From positions 124,001-188,000 of the forward strand of contig NZ_QWEG01000005.1 in NCBI RefSeq assembly GCF_003515685.1: a DNA stretch of 64,000 nt, read 5' to 3'. The notes under the pieces are model-generated. The model was not told the DNA's origin and did not search any database. It saw nothing but the letters and a program-made list of their open reading frames with translations. Positions 43,483 to 54,081 of this stretch are shown here, one piece after another (the stretch's first letter is position 1; each line of letters begins with the position of its first letter). Origin of the DNA: Neobacillus notoginsengisoli (GTDB lineage Bacteria; Bacillota; Bacilli; Bacillales; Cytobacillaceae). The position numbers and the translations under genes were made by a program.

Positions 43483-44274
43483 GTGAAGAAAATTAAAGTA
43501 TGCGTTGTGGACGATAATAGGGAATTAGTAGGTTTATTAGAGGATTACATATCGTCCCAGGAAGATATGGAAGTTGCAGGAATCGCCCATAACGGCCAAG
43601 AGTGCCTTGAACTACTTGAAGAAGTGAGGCCGGATGTCCTGATTCTTGATATTATTATGCCCCATCTCGACGGGCTTGCTGTGCTCGAGAGAATGAGGGA
43701 AACAAAAAATGGGCCCCTCCCACATGTCATTATGCTGACAGCGTTTGGGCAGGAAGATGTGACGAAGAAAGCAGTAGAACTGGGGGCGTCTTACTTTATT
43801 TTGAAACCGTTTGATATGGAGATGCTGGGGAACCATATTCGAACAGTTAACGGACAAACCGGCACATTGTCTCGAAAAGGCCACTCATCCTCTTTCCGTT
43901 CCCAGGGTGAACAAAAACCGAAAAACCTTGATGCAAGCATTACAACCATCATCCACGAAATCGGAGTTCCAGCACATATAAAAGGATATTTGTATTTACG
44001 GGAAGCCATTTCCATGGTTTACAATGACATTGAACTCCTCGGATCTATTACCAAAGTCCTTTATCCAGACATAGCGAAAAAGTATAACACAACTGCCAGC
44101 CGGGTAGAGCGTGCAATCAGGCATGCAATCGAGGTGGCCTGGAGCAGGGGGAATATCGATTCGATTTCGTCCCTGTTTGGCTATACAGTCAGTATGACAA
44201 AGGCAAAGCCGACGAACAGTGAGTTCATCGCAATGGTCGCTGATAAACTGAGACTTGAACATAGGGCATCTTAA
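43483..44274 (+). CDS. spo0A: sporulation master regulator Spo0A
   Basis: Response regulator of 263 residues, phosphorylated by the phosphorelay. Receiver domain with D10-D11 and acceptor D56 (LILDIIMP), Lys in LKPFDMEM; hinge of variable sequence (residues about 125-145); C-terminal DNA-binding domain with the recognition region [25 protein letters not shown] 43483 follows GAGGAGG. The hinge is followed by the highly conserved [25 protein letters not shown]. Confidence 0.98.
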   Translation: MKKIKVCVVDDNRELVGLLEDYISSQEDMEVAGIAHNGQECLELLEEVRPDVLILDIIMPHLDGLAVLERMRETKNGPLPHVIMLTAFGQEDVTKKAVELGASYFILKPFDMEMLGNHIRTVNGQTGTLSRKGHSSSFRSQGEQKPKNLDASITTIIHEIGVPAHIKGYLYLREAISMVYNDIELLGSITKVLYPDIAKKYNTTASRVERAIRHAIEVAWSRGNIDSISSLFGYTVSMTKAKPTNSEFIAMVADKLRLEHRAS

Positions 44275-44315
44275 CGTTCATTTTTGGGATTGATGTAAAT
44301 TGTAAAGTTAAAAAC

Positions 44316-44352
44316 AGGAAAGAAGCCATGAGCGGCTCTTTCCTATTTTTGT
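44316..44352. terminator. bidirectional terminator spo0A / yqzF
   Basis: AGGAAAGAAGCC and GGCTCTTTCCT arms, T run on the plus strand and A-rich left flank. Covers the end of convergent yqzF. Confidence 0.75.
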
Positions 44353-44579
44353 TTGAATCGATCCTGTACTTTGTTTCTTTTCCGGTCGCGGTGAAGGATA
44401 AAGCCTGCTACAAAGCCCAGGCCAGCAAAAAATAAAATCAGACCGGCCAAAAATTGGAGCCAAAGATGGGAAAATGGCTGTTGTAATCTTCCGAATACCA
44501 TATCACGCATCAGCTTGATTCCGAAGGCTGCCAAAAAGCCGGGAATAAGCATGACGATAAGGGCTGCTATGCGATTCAT
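44343..44579 (-). CDS. yqzF: DUF2627 membrane protein YqzF
   Basis: Protein of 78 residues with two membrane helices (AALIVMLIPGFLAAFGIKLM and FLAGLILFFAGLGFVAGFIL) and a basic tail. ATG 44579 follows GGAAGGA on the minus strand; the frame extends to 44606 without a signal. Function unknown. It lies before bkdR, as in B. subtilis. Confidence 0.82.
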   Translation of the reverse strand: MNRIAALIVMLIPGFLAAFGIKLMRDMVFGRLQQPFSHLWLQFLAGLILFFAGLGFVAGFILHRDRKRNKVQDRFKQK

Positions 44580-44772
44580 ATGAACATTCCTTCCGACCCC
44601 GACCACTGTTAGCCGGGATATTCCTCTTCAGAAAAATCATAGTCCAAGATTCAAATTTGTCAAGAAGGATGAGAAAAGTTACAATAAGCATGAAAAAGGT
44701 TGCAGGTTTTGTTTGAGGAAACATGAAATTGTTTGCTGAATCCAAGCGCACCGTGAAAAGGGGGGCAGGGAA

Positions 44773-46830
44773 TTGCAGGGCATCATGATTATCGGGGCGG
44801 GGAAGGGCGGAACCGCAATATTAAAAATGCTAAAGGAAACTGAGTCACTCAATGTTAAAGCTGTTGTGGATAGAAATCTCGACGCGCCGGGAGTAAGGTT
44901 AGCGAAGGGAAAAGGCATTCCGACAGGCACAGACTGGAGACCATTCGTAAGCAAGGAAATTGATATCATCATTGATGTAACTGGAAACCCTGAAGTGTTT
45001 CCTGCTTTAAGGAAGGCAACTGGAAGTGACGCAATTCTGATTCCCGGAAGTGTAGCTTTTCTGAATTCCACACTTATGGAGGAAAAAGAAGAGTTAATTG
45101 AACGCCTAAAAAATGAAACGAACAAACAGGATTTAATTTTCAATTCGACGGATGATGGAATGGTTGTCATAGATAACAAAGGAATGATCACCTTACTGAA
45201 CCGGCGGGCGGCGGAGATGATCCACGTTGACCGTGGGCAGGCGATTGGGAAACATGTTTTAGAAGTTATTCCTTCCAGCAGGCTGCCACTTGTCTTGGGT
45301 ACAAAGAGGATTGAGGCCAATCAAGAAATGGTCCTTGGCAATGGGACAAAAATTATTACTACTAGAATTCCAATTATTGATGAAAATGAACATGCCATTG
45401 GAGCATTTGCAGTTTTTAAAGATATTACGGAAGTGGTCAGGCTCGCTGAAGAAATTACAAACCTAAAGGAAATTCAGACCATGCTTGAAGCCATCATCCA
45501 ATCAAGTGATGATGCGATTTCTGTAGTTGATGAAGAAGGTCGGGGCATTCTCGTAAATCCCGCCTATAATCGTATCACAGGACTAAGCAGGGAGCAGGTC
45601 ATAGGTCAGCCTGCCACCGCAGATATTTCCGAGGGTGAAAGCATGCATATGAAGGTCCTCCAAACTAGGAGGCCAGTCCGGGGAGTTCCGATGAGGGTGG
45701 GGCCAAATAAAAAAGAGGTAGTTGTAAACGTTGCGCCAATCATCGTCGAAGGAAAGCTGAAGGGAAGCGTTGGCGTCATCCATGATATGTCAGAAATTCA
45801 ATCATTGAACAGGGAATTAACAAGGGCTAGGCAAATTATCCGGACACTTGAAGCGAAATATACATTTGAAGATATTATCGGAAAGTCAGAAGAAATGGTG
45901 CTTGCGATTGAACAGGCAAAATTGGCAGCAAAGACTCCCGCGACGGTCCTGCTGCGCGGGGAATCGGGAACAGGAAAAGAATTATTCGCCCATGCAATAC
46001 ATAATGCCAGTGACAGGAAATTCAATAAATTTGTCAGGGTAAATTGTGCTGCATTATCAGAATCACTGCTTGAGAGTGAACTTTTCGGCTATGAAGAAGG
46101 AGCTTTTTCCGGAGCGAGACGAGGCGGAAAGAGAGGCCTTTTTGAGGAGGCAAACAATGGCAGCATATTCCTTGATGAAATTGGTGAATTATCAGCTAGC
46201 ACACAGGCGAAGTTATTAAGGGTTCTTCAGGAAAGAGAAATTATCCGGGTTGGCGGGACTAAGTCAATTCCAATAAATGTGAGGATTATTGCGGCAACTA
46301 ATGTAAATTTGGAGAAAGGCATCGCTAGTTCCACCTTCCGGGAAGACCTCTATTACAGAATCAACCGTCTTCCCATCCATATTCCACCGCTCCGTAACAG
46401 AAAAGAGGAAATTCCTTTACTGTGCGACCGGCTAATCCAAAAAATCAACCGGGACTATGGAAGGAATGTGGAAGGAGTAACCAAAGCGGCACTTCTCCAT
46501 TTGCAGCAATATCATTGGCCGGGAAATGTCAGGGAGCTAGAGAACATTCTTGGCAGGGCGATCATTTTTATGGGGTATAATGAAACCGTCATCGATGTCA
46601 GGCATTTGCCGGAATTAAAAAAACGGGCAATGAATCAAAGTAACTCTGCAGGCCCTCAAAATTTTGATCACCCTCCCTTACCGCTTGCCGAGATGCTTGA
46701 AAGGTATGAAGCTGCAATCATCAGCCAGGCGATGGCACAGACGAATGGCAATAAAACAAAGGCGGCTAAATTGCTTGGATTATCAATCAGGAATCTTTAT
46801 TATAAACTTGAAAAGTACCAACTTGAATAG
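44773..46830 (+). CDS. bkdR: sigma-54-dependent activator BkdR
   Basis: Enhancer-binding protein of 685 residues from TTG 44773 after GGGGGG. An N-terminal Rossmann-like domain ([17 protein letters not shown]), two PAS domains (about residues 115-220 and 235-345), AAA+ domain with Walker [12 protein letters not shown] (near 395) and sigma-54 contact loop GAFSGA (Ser for the usual Thr, also seen in B. subtilis BkdR as I recall), and a Fis-type helix-turn-helix ([20 protein letters not shown]). Activates the downstream ptb-bcd-buk-bkd cluster; the PAS or N-terminal domain probably senses a branched-chain signal. Confidence 0.95.
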   Translation: MQGIMIIGAGKGGTAILKMLKETESLNVKAVVDRNLDAPGVRLAKGKGIPTGTDWRPFVSKEIDIIIDVTGNPEVFPALRKATGSDAILIPGSVAFLNSTLMEEKEELIERLKNETNKQDLIFNSTDDGMVVIDNKGMITLLNRRAAEMIHVDRGQAIGKHVLEVIPSSRLPLVLGTKRIEANQEMVLGNGTKIITTRIPIIDENEHAIGAFAVFKDITEVVRLAEEITNLKEIQTMLEAIIQSSDDAISVVDEEGRGILVNPAYNRITGLSREQVIGQPATADISEGESMHMKVLQTRRPVRGVPMRVGPNKKEVVVNVAPIIVEGKLKGSVGVIHDMSEIQSLNRELTRARQIIRTLEAKYTFEDIIGKSEEMVLAIEQAKLAAKTPATVLLRGESGTGKELFAHAIHNASDRKFNKFVRVNCAALSESLLESELFGYEEGAFSGARRGGKRGLFEEANNGSIFLDEIGELSASTQAKLLRVLQEREIIRVGGTKSIPINVRIIAATNVNLEKGIASSTFREDLYYRINRLPIHIPPLRNRKEEIPLLCDRLIQKINRDYGRNVEGVTKAALLHLQQYHWPGNVRELENILGRAIIFMGYNETVIDVRHLPELKKRAMNQSNSAGPQNFDHPPLPLAEMLERYEAAIISQAMAQTNGNKTKAAKLLGLSIRNLYYKLEKYQLE

Positions 46831-46837
46831 AAGTGCA

Positions 46838-46880
46838 TGCAATATTTTGCAGATGTTGAACCTTCTTGCAAAATATTGCA
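46838..46880 (+). promoter_or_regulatory. paired palindromic upstream activator sites for BkdR
   Basis: TGCAATATTTTGCA (46838-46851) and TGCAAAATATTGCA (46867-46880) are exact inverted copies. Each is itself TGCAA-N4-TTGCA. Start-to-start distance is 29 bp, near three helical turns. They lie about 85-130 bp before the sigma-54 promoter, the place for enhancer-protein binding. Confidence 0.65.
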
Positions 46881-46964
46881 AGAAGTCAGGAAATAAGAGA
46901 GTTTTTCATGAAGAAATGTGCAAGCTATGCTTTTTTTTTGAAAAAACGAATTGTTTTTTCGTTT

Positions 46965-46980
46965 TGGCATGAAAATTGCA
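46965..46980 (+). promoter_or_regulatory. sigma-54 (-24/-12) promoter of the ptb-bkd cluster
   Basis: TGGCATGAAAATTGCA: GG at 46966-46967 and GC at 46978-46979 with exact 10-bp internal spacing. Fits the consensus TGGCAC-N5-TTGCA with one change, and sits 50 bp before ptb. Confidence 0.85.
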
Positions 46981-47030
46981 TTTTAGTAAGACAGGGTTTC
47001 TTTGCCCATCGAAGGGGATGATTGCACATA

Positions 47031-47945
47031 ATGTTTCTTGAAGGTTTAATCCGTAAAGCAGCGGAACACAGTAAAAAAACGGTTGCGGTTGCCCAAGCAG
47101 GGGATCAAGGAGTTCTAGAAGCGGTAGCACAAGCAGTCCAGCTCGGACTCGCCAACTTTCTCTTGTATGGAAATAAAGAAAAAATCATGGCCGTGCTTAA
47201 ACAGCATCATCCAGAGTTATTGGAGGATGAGGCAATCACCATTTATCATTATCCGCTAGCAAATGAAGCTGCGCGAGAAGCAGTCAAGTCAGTAAGTGAA
47301 AAAAAAGCCAATGTTTTAATGAAGGGCCATGTCCAAACTTCCGTCATTTTAAAAGCGGTACTCGACAGAGATTTTGGGCTTCGTTCAGAAAGCATCCTTT
47401 CACATACTGCTGTGTTTGAAGTACCTGGCTATAACAGACCGATTTTAGTCACCGATGCAGCCATGAACATTGCACCTGACTTGGCAGAAAAAGCCGCCAT
47501 TGTTAAAAATGCGTCCCTATTGGCTCAATCAATCGGGATTTCCGTTCCGAAAGTGGCGCCGATTTGCGCAGTAGAAACCGTAAATTCGAAGATGCAAGCA
47601 ACACTTGACGCGGCATCACTTGCTGCAATGAATCAGAGAGGCCAGATTAGCGGATGCATTATTGATGGGCCTCTGGCACTTGATAATGCAGTATCATCCC
47701 TCGCTGCTGAACATAAAGGCATAACTAGTGATGTCGCTGGTAAAGCGGATATCCTGCTTGTCCCTACCGTTGAAGCAGGGAATATTCTATACAAATCACT
47801 TGTTTATTTTGCAAGGGCGAAAGTCGGGGCCGTTATTTGCGGAGCAAAGGCACCAATCATCTTAACATCAAGGTCCGATTCTTCGGAAAGCAAGCTTTAT
47901 TCACTAGCCGTCGCACTTTGCTCATCAACACATATACGAGACTAA
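47031..47945 (+). CDS. ptb: phosphate butyryltransferase
   Basis: Converts butyryl- or branched acyl-CoA to the acyl phosphate; 304 residues. Conserved KADVLMKG-like stretch (KKANVLMKGHVQTSVILKAVL), VTDAAMNIAPDL, ISGCIIDGPLALDNAVS and LLVPTVEAGNILYKSLVYF. ATG 47031; an in-frame TTG at 47022 lies closer to the GGGGATG sequence and may be the real start. With Buk it makes ATP from acyl-CoA. Confidence 0.93.
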   Translation: MFLEGLIRKAAEHSKKTVAVAQAGDQGVLEAVAQAVQLGLANFLLYGNKEKIMAVLKQHHPELLEDEAITIYHYPLANEAAREAVKSVSEKKANVLMKGHVQTSVILKAVLDRDFGLRSESILSHTAVFEVPGYNRPILVTDAAMNIAPDLAEKAAIVKNASLLAQSIGISVPKVAPICAVETVNSKMQATLDAASLAAMNQRGQISGCIIDGPLALDNAVSSLAAEHKGITSDVAGKADILLVPTVEAGNILYKSLVYFARAKVGAVICGAKAPIILTSRSDSSESKLYSLAVALCSSTHIRD

Positions 47946-47957
47946 GGAGGAACAAAC

Positions 47958-49052
47958 ATGGAAATCTTTAAATATTTGGAACAATATGATTACGAGCAAG
48001 TAGTATTCTGCCAGGACAAGCAATCAGGTTTAAAAGCCATCATTGCCATTCACGATACAACATTGGGACCTGCTTTGGGCGGAACCAGGATGTGGACATA
48101 TGAGTCTGAAGAAGCGGCAATTGAAGATGCATTGCGCCTTGCACGCGGGATGACCTATAAGAACGCAGCAGCCGGACTTAACCTTGGCGGCGGAAAAACA
48201 GTCATCATCGGAGATCCTAGAAAAGATAAAAATGAAGAAATGTTCCGTGCCTTTGGCCGATATATCCAAGGGTTGAACGGCCGCTACATAACTGCCGAAG
48301 ATGTGGGTACAACAGTCGCGGATATGGATTTAATCCATGAAGAAACAGATTATGTCACCGGTATATCACCAGCATTCGGCTCTTCCGGCAATCCGTCTCC
48401 TGCTACTGCTTATGGGGTATACAGGGGAATGAAAGCTGCTGCCAAAGAAGCCTACGGCTCAGATTCTCTTGAAGGAAAAACAGTCGCAATCCAGGGAGTC
48501 GGGAATGTAGCCTACAATCTTTGCCGCCACCTTCATGAGGAAGGAGCAACTTTAATTGTAACGGATATCAATAAAGAGGCCGTCCAAAGAGCGGTTGAGG
48601 AATTTGGTGCCAAGGCTGTTGAACCGGATGAAATTTATGGTGTTGACTGTGACATTTACGCCCCGTGTGCTCTGGGAGCTGTCATCAATGACGAGACCAT
48701 TCCGCAATTGAAAGCAAAAGTCATTGCGGGTTCAGCAAATAACCAGTTGAAGGATACACGTCATGGGGACATGATTCATGAACTCGGTATTGTTTATGCT
48801 CCCGATTATGTGATCAATGCAGGCGGGGTCATTAATGTTGCAGATGAACTATATGGCTATAACCATGAACGGGCTATGAAAAAGATTGAAACGATTTATA
48901 CAAACATTGAAAAAGTCATTGAAATCGCAAAACGGGATGAAATTCCTACTTACAAAGCCGCAGATAGGTTGGCGGAAGAGCGGATTGAAAGAATGCGCAA
49001 TTCCAGGAGCCAGTTTTTGCAAAATGGCCACCATATTTTAAGCAGGCGCTAA
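47958..49052 (+). CDS. bcd: leucine dehydrogenase
   Basis: NAD-dependent branched-chain amino acid dehydrogenase of 364 residues, giving 2-oxo acids for the BKD complex. Substrate site GGTRMW, catalytic Lys in [22 protein letters not shown], then the Rossmann domain [25 protein letters not shown] 47958 follows AAGGAGG. Length is typical. Confidence 0.96.
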   Translation: MEIFKYLEQYDYEQVVFCQDKQSGLKAIIAIHDTTLGPALGGTRMWTYESEEAAIEDALRLARGMTYKNAAAGLNLGGGKTVIIGDPRKDKNEEMFRAFGRYIQGLNGRYITAEDVGTTVADMDLIHEETDYVTGISPAFGSSGNPSPATAYGVYRGMKAAAKEAYGSDSLEGKTVAIQGVGNVAYNLCRHLHEEGATLIVTDINKEAVQRAVEEFGAKAVEPDEIYGVDCDIYAPCALGAVINDETIPQLKAKVIAGSANNQLKDTRHGDMIHELGIVYAPDYVINAGGVINVADELYGYNHERAMKKIETIYTNIEKVIEIAKRDEIPTYKAADRLAEERIERMRNSRSQFLQNGHHILSRR

Positions 49053-49171
49053 TGGGGGAACAAGGCCGATTTTATGAACCCATATTAGGCGGCCTTGCTT
49101 CTCGCCAAATACGTAGGAAACTGGGGTTTCCGAATTATTGCTATACAAACCGAACGAAAGAATGGTACATA

Positions 49172-49395
49172 GTTGATTGGAACGGAAGGCGCGAAGACTC
49201 CTCGAAAATGCCTATTCGAGGAAGCTGTTTGTCCTGCGGGATGCAGCGGCAAGGTGGAGACCCCACAGGCGCCTAAGCGCCGAGGAGGCTCCACTGACGC
49301 CCCGCGGAAAGCGAAGCGCCTCGTGACAGGCAAAAAGCTGCCTGTCCCTGCGATGTCTATTCAAGGAAGCTTCCCTTTGTGGAGTGTAAATCAAC
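49172..49395. repeat. dispersed intergenic repeat, copy B, inside the bkd cluster
   Basis: A 224-bp copy of the element at 29533-29833, with the same GTTGATT/AATCAAC ends and internal GGAAGGCGCGAAGACTCC and GCGGAAAGCGAAGCGCCTC blocks, but without the 82-bp nested insert. It occupies the 387-bp gap between bcd and buk. Just upstream (about 49064-49097) CAAGGCC/GGCCTTG forms a hairpin without a T run. No gene is seen in the gap. Confidence 0.85.
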
Positions 49396-49439
49396 ACGTT
49401 CGTAAACTAAGTTTGTTTTATATATACTTGGAGGTCCGA

Positions 49440-50546
49440 ATGGTGCAGAACAAAGATTATCGGATCCTGGTCATCAATCCGGGCTCTACTTCAACCAAGA
49501 TTGGCATCTATGACAACGAGCAGCCGATACTGAAAAAAACGATCCGCCACGACTCTGAAAAGATAAATTCCTTTGACAGCATCATTGATCAATACGCATT
49601 CCGTAAAGATACCATTCTGGAAACGCTTGATAATGAAGGAATCAATATTTCAAAATTAAGTGCCGTTTGCGGACGTGGCGGCCTGCTCAGGCCAATCGAA
49701 GGCGGAACGTATGCTGTCAACGAAAGGATGCTGGAGGATTTAAAATCAGGCTTTTCCGGACAGCATGCTTCAAATTTGGGCGGAATCATTGCCTATGAAA
49801 TCGCGTCAGGCCTTAATATCCCGTCCTTTATTGTCGATCCAGTTGTCGTAGATGAACTGGATGAGGTCGCAAGAATTTCAGGATTCGCCCTCATAGAAAG
49901 AAAAAGCATCTTTCATGCCCTAAATCAAAAAGCCGTTGCAAGAAGGGTGGCAAAGGAGCTTGGCAAGCACTATCGCGAGCTCAATTTGATTGTTGTGCAT
50001 ATGGGAGGCGGAATTACGGTAGGCGCCCATAAAGGCGGCAGGGTCGTTGATGTAAATAATGGACTGCACGGGGATGGCCCGTTCAGCCCGGAACGCGCGG
50101 GAACAGTTCCTGCTGGCGACCTTGTCAGCCTTTGCTATTCGGGTGAGTATTACCGGGATGAAATCATGAAAAAGTTGGTTGGAAGAGGCGGTCTCTTCGG
50201 CTATCTCGGGACAAATGACGCCGTAAAGGTCGAAAAGATGATTAATAAAGGGGATAAAAATGCGAAACTAGTTTACGAGGCGATGGCTTACCAGGTTGCC
50301 AAGGAAATTGGATCAGCAGGCGCTATTCTAGCGGGAAGAGTGGATGCCATTATCCTGACCGGAGGGCTTGCTTATGGGAAGTCCTTTGTGAATATGATTA
50401 CTGAACGAGTCAATTGGATATCAGATGTCATCGTCCATCCCGGCGAAAATGAACTTCAGGCCCTTGCCGAAGGCGCTCTGAGGGTCCTGCGGGGCGAAGA
50501 AGACGCCAGGCAATATCCAAATAAAATAAAAACAGCAACTACATAA
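49440..50546 (+). CDS. buk: butyrate kinase
   Basis: Acetokinase-family enzyme of 368 residues that makes ATP and the free acid from butyryl or branched acyl phosphate. [14 protein letters not shown] near the start (phosphate loop), [25 protein letters not shown] (near 190), and [17 protein letters not shown] (near 300). ATG 49440 follows GGAGGT. The open frame reaches back through repeat copy B to 49173, but that part is not protein-like. Confidence 0.95.
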   Translation: MVQNKDYRILVINPGSTSTKIGIYDNEQPILKKTIRHDSEKINSFDSIIDQYAFRKDTILETLDNEGINISKLSAVCGRGGLLRPIEGGTYAVNERMLEDLKSGFSGQHASNLGGIIAYEIASGLNIPSFIVDPVVVDELDEVARISGFALIERKSIFHALNQKAVARRVAKELGKHYRELNLIVVHMGGGITVGAHKGGRVVDVNNGLHGDGPFSPERAGTVPAGDLVSLCYSGEYYRDEIMKKLVGRGGLFGYLGTNDAVKVEKMINKGDKNAKLVYEAMAYQVAKEIGSAGAILAGRVDAIILTGGLAYGKSFVNMITERVNWISDVIVHPGENELQALAEGALRVLRGEEDARQYPNKIKTATT

Positions 50547-50561
50547 CAGGGGGAAAAAATC

Positions 50562-51983
50562 ATGGCTCAGGAATACGATTTGGTCATTTTAGGCGGGGGA
50601 ACCGGGGGATATGTGGCGGCCATCCGCGCTTCACAGTTAGGCCTAAAAACAGCGATTGTAGAAAAGGGGAAACTTGGAGGTACATGTCTCCATAATGGCT
50701 GCATCCCTTCCAAGGCTCTTCTTCGGAGCGCGGAAGTATATGCGACCACGAAGAAGAGTGAGAAGTTTGGCATTTTCGCTTCCGATGTGACTTTTGATTT
50801 TGGGAAAGTCCAGGAACGGAAAGAAGCAATCGTTTCCCAGCTCCATAAAGGAGTCCAGCATCTGATGAAACAAGGGAAAATCGATGTTTATGAAGGTACT
50901 GGCCGGATTCTTGGGCCTTCGATTTTTTCTCCAATGCCTGGAACCATCTCTGTTGAAATGAATAATGGTGATGATAATGAGATGTTGATTCCGAAAAATG
51001 TCATCGTTGCCACCGGATCAAGGCCACGTTCCCTGCCCGGTCTTGAAATAGATGGAGAAATGGTTCTTTCATCGGATGAAGCACTGAGGCTTCAGTCTCT
51101 TCCTTCTTCAATCATTATTGTGGGCGGAGGGGTAATCGGAATGGAATGGGCGTCCTTGCTTGCGGATTTTGGCGTTGAGGTGACGGTCCTTGAATACGCG
51201 CCGAGGATTATTCCAACAGAGGACCACGAGGTTTCAAGGGAAATGCAGCGTTTAATGAAGAAGCGCGGCGTGAAGGTTGTGACCGGTGCGAAGGTGCTTC
51301 CTGAAACACTTTCCAAAGATGAGGGAGCTGCCATTTCGGCTGAGGTAAAAGGGACTGACAAGGAATATAAAGCAGATAAAATACTTGTTTCTGTCGGCCG
51401 TCAGGCGAATGTTGAAGGATTCGGTATTGAAAATACAGAAATCGAAATCGAAAAGGGCTTTATTGCTGTAAATGAATTCTTCCAAACGAAGGAGTCACAT
51501 ATTTATGCGATTGGGGATGTGATTGGCGGACTGCAGCTTGCCCATGTTGCATCACATGAAGGTATCATAGCGGTCGAGCATATCGCGGGTAAAAATCCGC
51601 AGCCGATTGACTATACACTCGTTTCCAAATGCATCTACAGCAGTCCGGAAGCAGCGAGCGTCGGCTTGACCGAGGAAGAAGCGAAGGCCCTTGGCCATAA
51701 GGTGAAGACTGGAAAATTCTCCTTCAGGGCTATCGGTAAGGCGCTTGTTTTCGGAGAATCGGATGGATTTGTGAAAATTGTCGCCGATGAAGAAACTAAT
51801 GACCTTCTAGGCGTCCACATGATTGGGCCGCATGTGACGGATATGATTTCCGAAGCAGGTCTGGCCAAAGTATTGGATGCAACACCATGGGAAATTGCCC
51901 ATACGATCCACCCTCACCCAACACTGTCGGAGGCTATAGGGGAAGCCGCGCTGGCTGTCGATGGCCGGGCGCTCCACTCCTGA
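50562..51983 (+). CDS. lpdV: dihydrolipoyl dehydrogenase, E3 of the BKD complex
   Basis: Flavoprotein of 473 residues that reoxidises dihydrolipoamide on BkdB. FAD-binding GGGTGGYVAAIRA, redox disulfide GGTCLHNGCIPSKALL (Cys near 43 and 48), NAD motif VGGGVIGMEWASLLADFG, and C-terminal HxxE segment HPHPTLSEAIGEA. ATG 50562 follows GGGGG. Confidence 0.96.
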   Translation: MAQEYDLVILGGGTGGYVAAIRASQLGLKTAIVEKGKLGGTCLHNGCIPSKALLRSAEVYATTKKSEKFGIFASDVTFDFGKVQERKEAIVSQLHKGVQHLMKQGKIDVYEGTGRILGPSIFSPMPGTISVEMNNGDDNEMLIPKNVIVATGSRPRSLPGLEIDGEMVLSSDEALRLQSLPSSIIIVGGGVIGMEWASLLADFGVEVTVLEYAPRIIPTEDHEVSREMQRLMKKRGVKVVTGAKVLPETLSKDEGAAISAEVKGTDKEYKADKILVSVGRQANVEGFGIENTEIEIEKGFIAVNEFFQTKESHIYAIGDVIGGLQLAHVASHEGIIAVEHIAGKNPQPIDYTLVSKCIYSSPEAASVGLTEEEAKALGHKVKTGKFSFRAIGKALVFGESDGFVKIVADEETNDLLGVHMIGPHVTDMISEAGLAKVLDATPWEIAHTIHPHPTLSEAIGEAALAVDGRALHS

Positions 51984-52048
51984 TCGGCAGAGGGTTAAAA
52001 GCGAACCTAAACTGAATGTTGAATACGAACATAGGAGGTATTTGTTTC

Positions 52049-53056
52049 ATGGCAGAAAATCGCCACCAATCTTTAGGGTTAAGTGACAAAACTGTTCTAG
52101 AGATGTACGAAACCATGTTATTGTCACGCCGCCTTGATGAGCGGATGTGGCTTTTGAACCGTTCCGGAAAAATTCCGTTTGTAATTTCTTGCCAAGGGCA
52201 GGAGGCCGCTCAAGTAGGTGCAGCATTCGCCCTTGACAGGGACATGGACTATGTCCTTCCATATTACAGGGATATGGGGGTTGTCCTGACTTTTGGGATG
52301 ACGCCAACTGAACTGATGCTATCGGGTTTCGCGAAAGCCGAAGACCCGAACTCCGGCGGGCGCCAGATGCCTGGCCATTTCGGGCAAAAGAAAAACCGGA
52401 TTGTCACCGGATCTTCTCCCGTTACAACCCAAGTTCCACACGCTGTCGGAATTGCACTCGCCGGCAAAATGGAAAAAAAGGACTTTCTTACATTCGTCAC
52501 TTTTGGCGAAGGTTCCTCCAACCAGGGAGACTTTCATGAAGGCGCCAATTTTGCAGGAGTCCATAAGCTTCCTGTCATCTTTATGTGTGAAAACAATAAA
52601 TATGCCATTTCGGTGCCAATTGAAAAACAGCTTGCCTGTGAAAAAGTTTCCGACCGGGCGATTGGCTATGGAATGCCTGGTGTTACTGTGGATGGAAATG
52701 ATCCAATTGAAGTTTACCGCGTAGTGAAAGAAGCAGCCGACCGAGCGCGGCGCGGCGAAGGCCCTACACTCGTCGAGACGATAACATACCGTCTGACTGC
52801 CCACTCTTCGGATGATGATGATCGGGCTTACCGGGCACCAGATGAAGTGGCGGAAGCAAAAACAAAGGATCCGATTATTACGTTCGGCGCTTACTTGAAG
52901 GAAACGGGTGTCATGGACGATGAATTAGAGAAAGAGATCAACGACCGGATTATGAAGCAAGTCAATGAAGCGACTGATTATGCCGAGAAAGCGCCTTATG
53001 CCGATCCGGAGCATGCGTTAAAATATGTTTACGCGGAAAGTCAGGGGGATGCATAA
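52049..53056 (+). CDS. bkdAA: branched-chain 2-oxoacid dehydrogenase E1 alpha
   Basis: Thiamine-diphosphate E1 alpha subunit of 335 residues. TPP/Mg motif FGEGSSNQGDFHEGANFAGVHKLPVIFMCENN (about residues 150-185), and the active-site loop RYRLTAHSSDDDDRAY-like TYRLTAHSSDDDDRAYR (near 252). ATG 52049 follows GGAGGT. The stop directly abuts bkdAB. Confidence 0.96.
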   Translation: MAENRHQSLGLSDKTVLEMYETMLLSRRLDERMWLLNRSGKIPFVISCQGQEAAQVGAAFALDRDMDYVLPYYRDMGVVLTFGMTPTELMLSGFAKAEDPNSGGRQMPGHFGQKKNRIVTGSSPVTTQVPHAVGIALAGKMEKKDFLTFVTFGEGSSNQGDFHEGANFAGVHKLPVIFMCENNKYAISVPIEKQLACEKVSDRAIGYGMPGVTVDGNDPIEVYRVVKEAADRARRGEGPTLVETITYRLTAHSSDDDDRAYRAPDEVAEAKTKDPIITFGAYLKETGVMDDELEKEINDRIMKQVNEATDYAEKAPYADPEHALKYVYAESQGDA

Positions 53057-54040
53057 ATGGCAGTAATTTCTTATATTGATGCAGTGACAATGGCGATTCG
53101 TGAAGAGATGGAAAGGGATCCAAGGGTATTTGTCCTAGGAGAGGACGTCGGTCTTAAAGGCGGGGTTTTTAAAGCAACGCAAGGATTATATAATCAGTTC
53201 GGGGAAGAACGCGTCATTGACGCGCCCCTTGCCGAATCTGCGATTGCGGGTGTAGGGATTGGCGCGGCCATGTATGGAATGCGGCCGATTGCGGAAATGC
53301 AGTTTGCCGATTTCATCATGCCGGCTGTGAACCAGATTATTTCAGAAGCTGCCAAGATCAGATACCGTTCGAACAATGACTGGAGTTGCCCGATGGTCAT
53401 CAGAGCTCCTTACGGCGGCGGCGTCCACGGCGCTTTATACCATTCCCAGTCGGTGGAGGCCATTTTTGCAAACCAGCCGGGGCTGAAAATTGTCATGCCG
53501 TCCACTCCATATGATGTAAAAGGCCTGCTAAAGGCGGCTATTCGGGATGAAGACCCGGTGCTATTCTTTGAACATAAACGCGCATACCGTCTCATTAAAG
53601 GCGAAGTTCCCGAAGATGATTATACTCTTCCGATTGGAAAGGCGGATGTGAAGAGGGAAGGCGAGGATATTACCGTTATCACTTACGGCCTTTGCGTCCA
53701 CTTTGCGCTCCAGGCGGCCGAAAAGCTTGCTAAAGATGGGATTTCCACCCATATTCTTGATTTGAGAACGGTTTACCCGCTAGATAAGGAAGCAATCATT
53801 GAAGCTGCTTCGAAAACAGGGAAAGTTCTGCTAGTAACCGAAGACAATAAAGAAGGCAGCATCATGAGCGAAGTTTCGGCAATCATTGCCGAGCATTGCC
53901 TGTTTGAGCTTGATGCACCGATCAAGCGGCTTGCGGGTCCAGATGTGCCGTCGATGCCGTATGCACCTACAATGGAAAAGTTCTTTATGCTGAATCCTGA
54001 AAAAGTTGAAAAAGCGATGCGGGAGCTGGCTGAATTTTAA
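53057..54040 (+). CDS. bkdAB: branched-chain 2-oxoacid dehydrogenase E1 beta
   Basis: E1 beta subunit of 327 residues, forms the alpha2-beta2 decarboxylase. FVLGEDVGLKGGVFKATQGL, DAPLAESAIAGVGIGAAMYG, RAPYGGGVHGALYHSQSVEA (with active His), and LDLRTVYPLDKEAI in the C-terminal domain. ATG 53057 immediately follows the bkdAA stop, RBS AGGGGGAT. Confidence 0.96.
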   Translation: MAVISYIDAVTMAIREEMERDPRVFVLGEDVGLKGGVFKATQGLYNQFGEERVIDAPLAESAIAGVGIGAAMYGMRPIAEMQFADFIMPAVNQIISEAAKIRYRSNNDWSCPMVIRAPYGGGVHGALYHSQSVEAIFANQPGLKIVMPSTPYDVKGLLKAAIRDEDPVLFFEHKRAYRLIKGEVPEDDYTLPIGKADVKREGEDITVITYGLCVHFALQAAEKLAKDGISTHILDLRTVYPLDKEAIIEAASKTGKVLLVTEDNKEGSIMSEVSAIIAEHCLFELDAPIKRLAGPDVPSMPYAPTMEKFFMLNPEKVEKAMRELAEF

Positions 54041-54081
54041 TGGCCGTTCCCCCTGAAATAAGAATGAAGGAGTGACCTCAT

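Noticed and set aside
49173-49439. N-terminal extension of butyrate kinase
   Set aside because: The extension translates the dispersed repeat; the family start and the GGAGGT site are at 49440.
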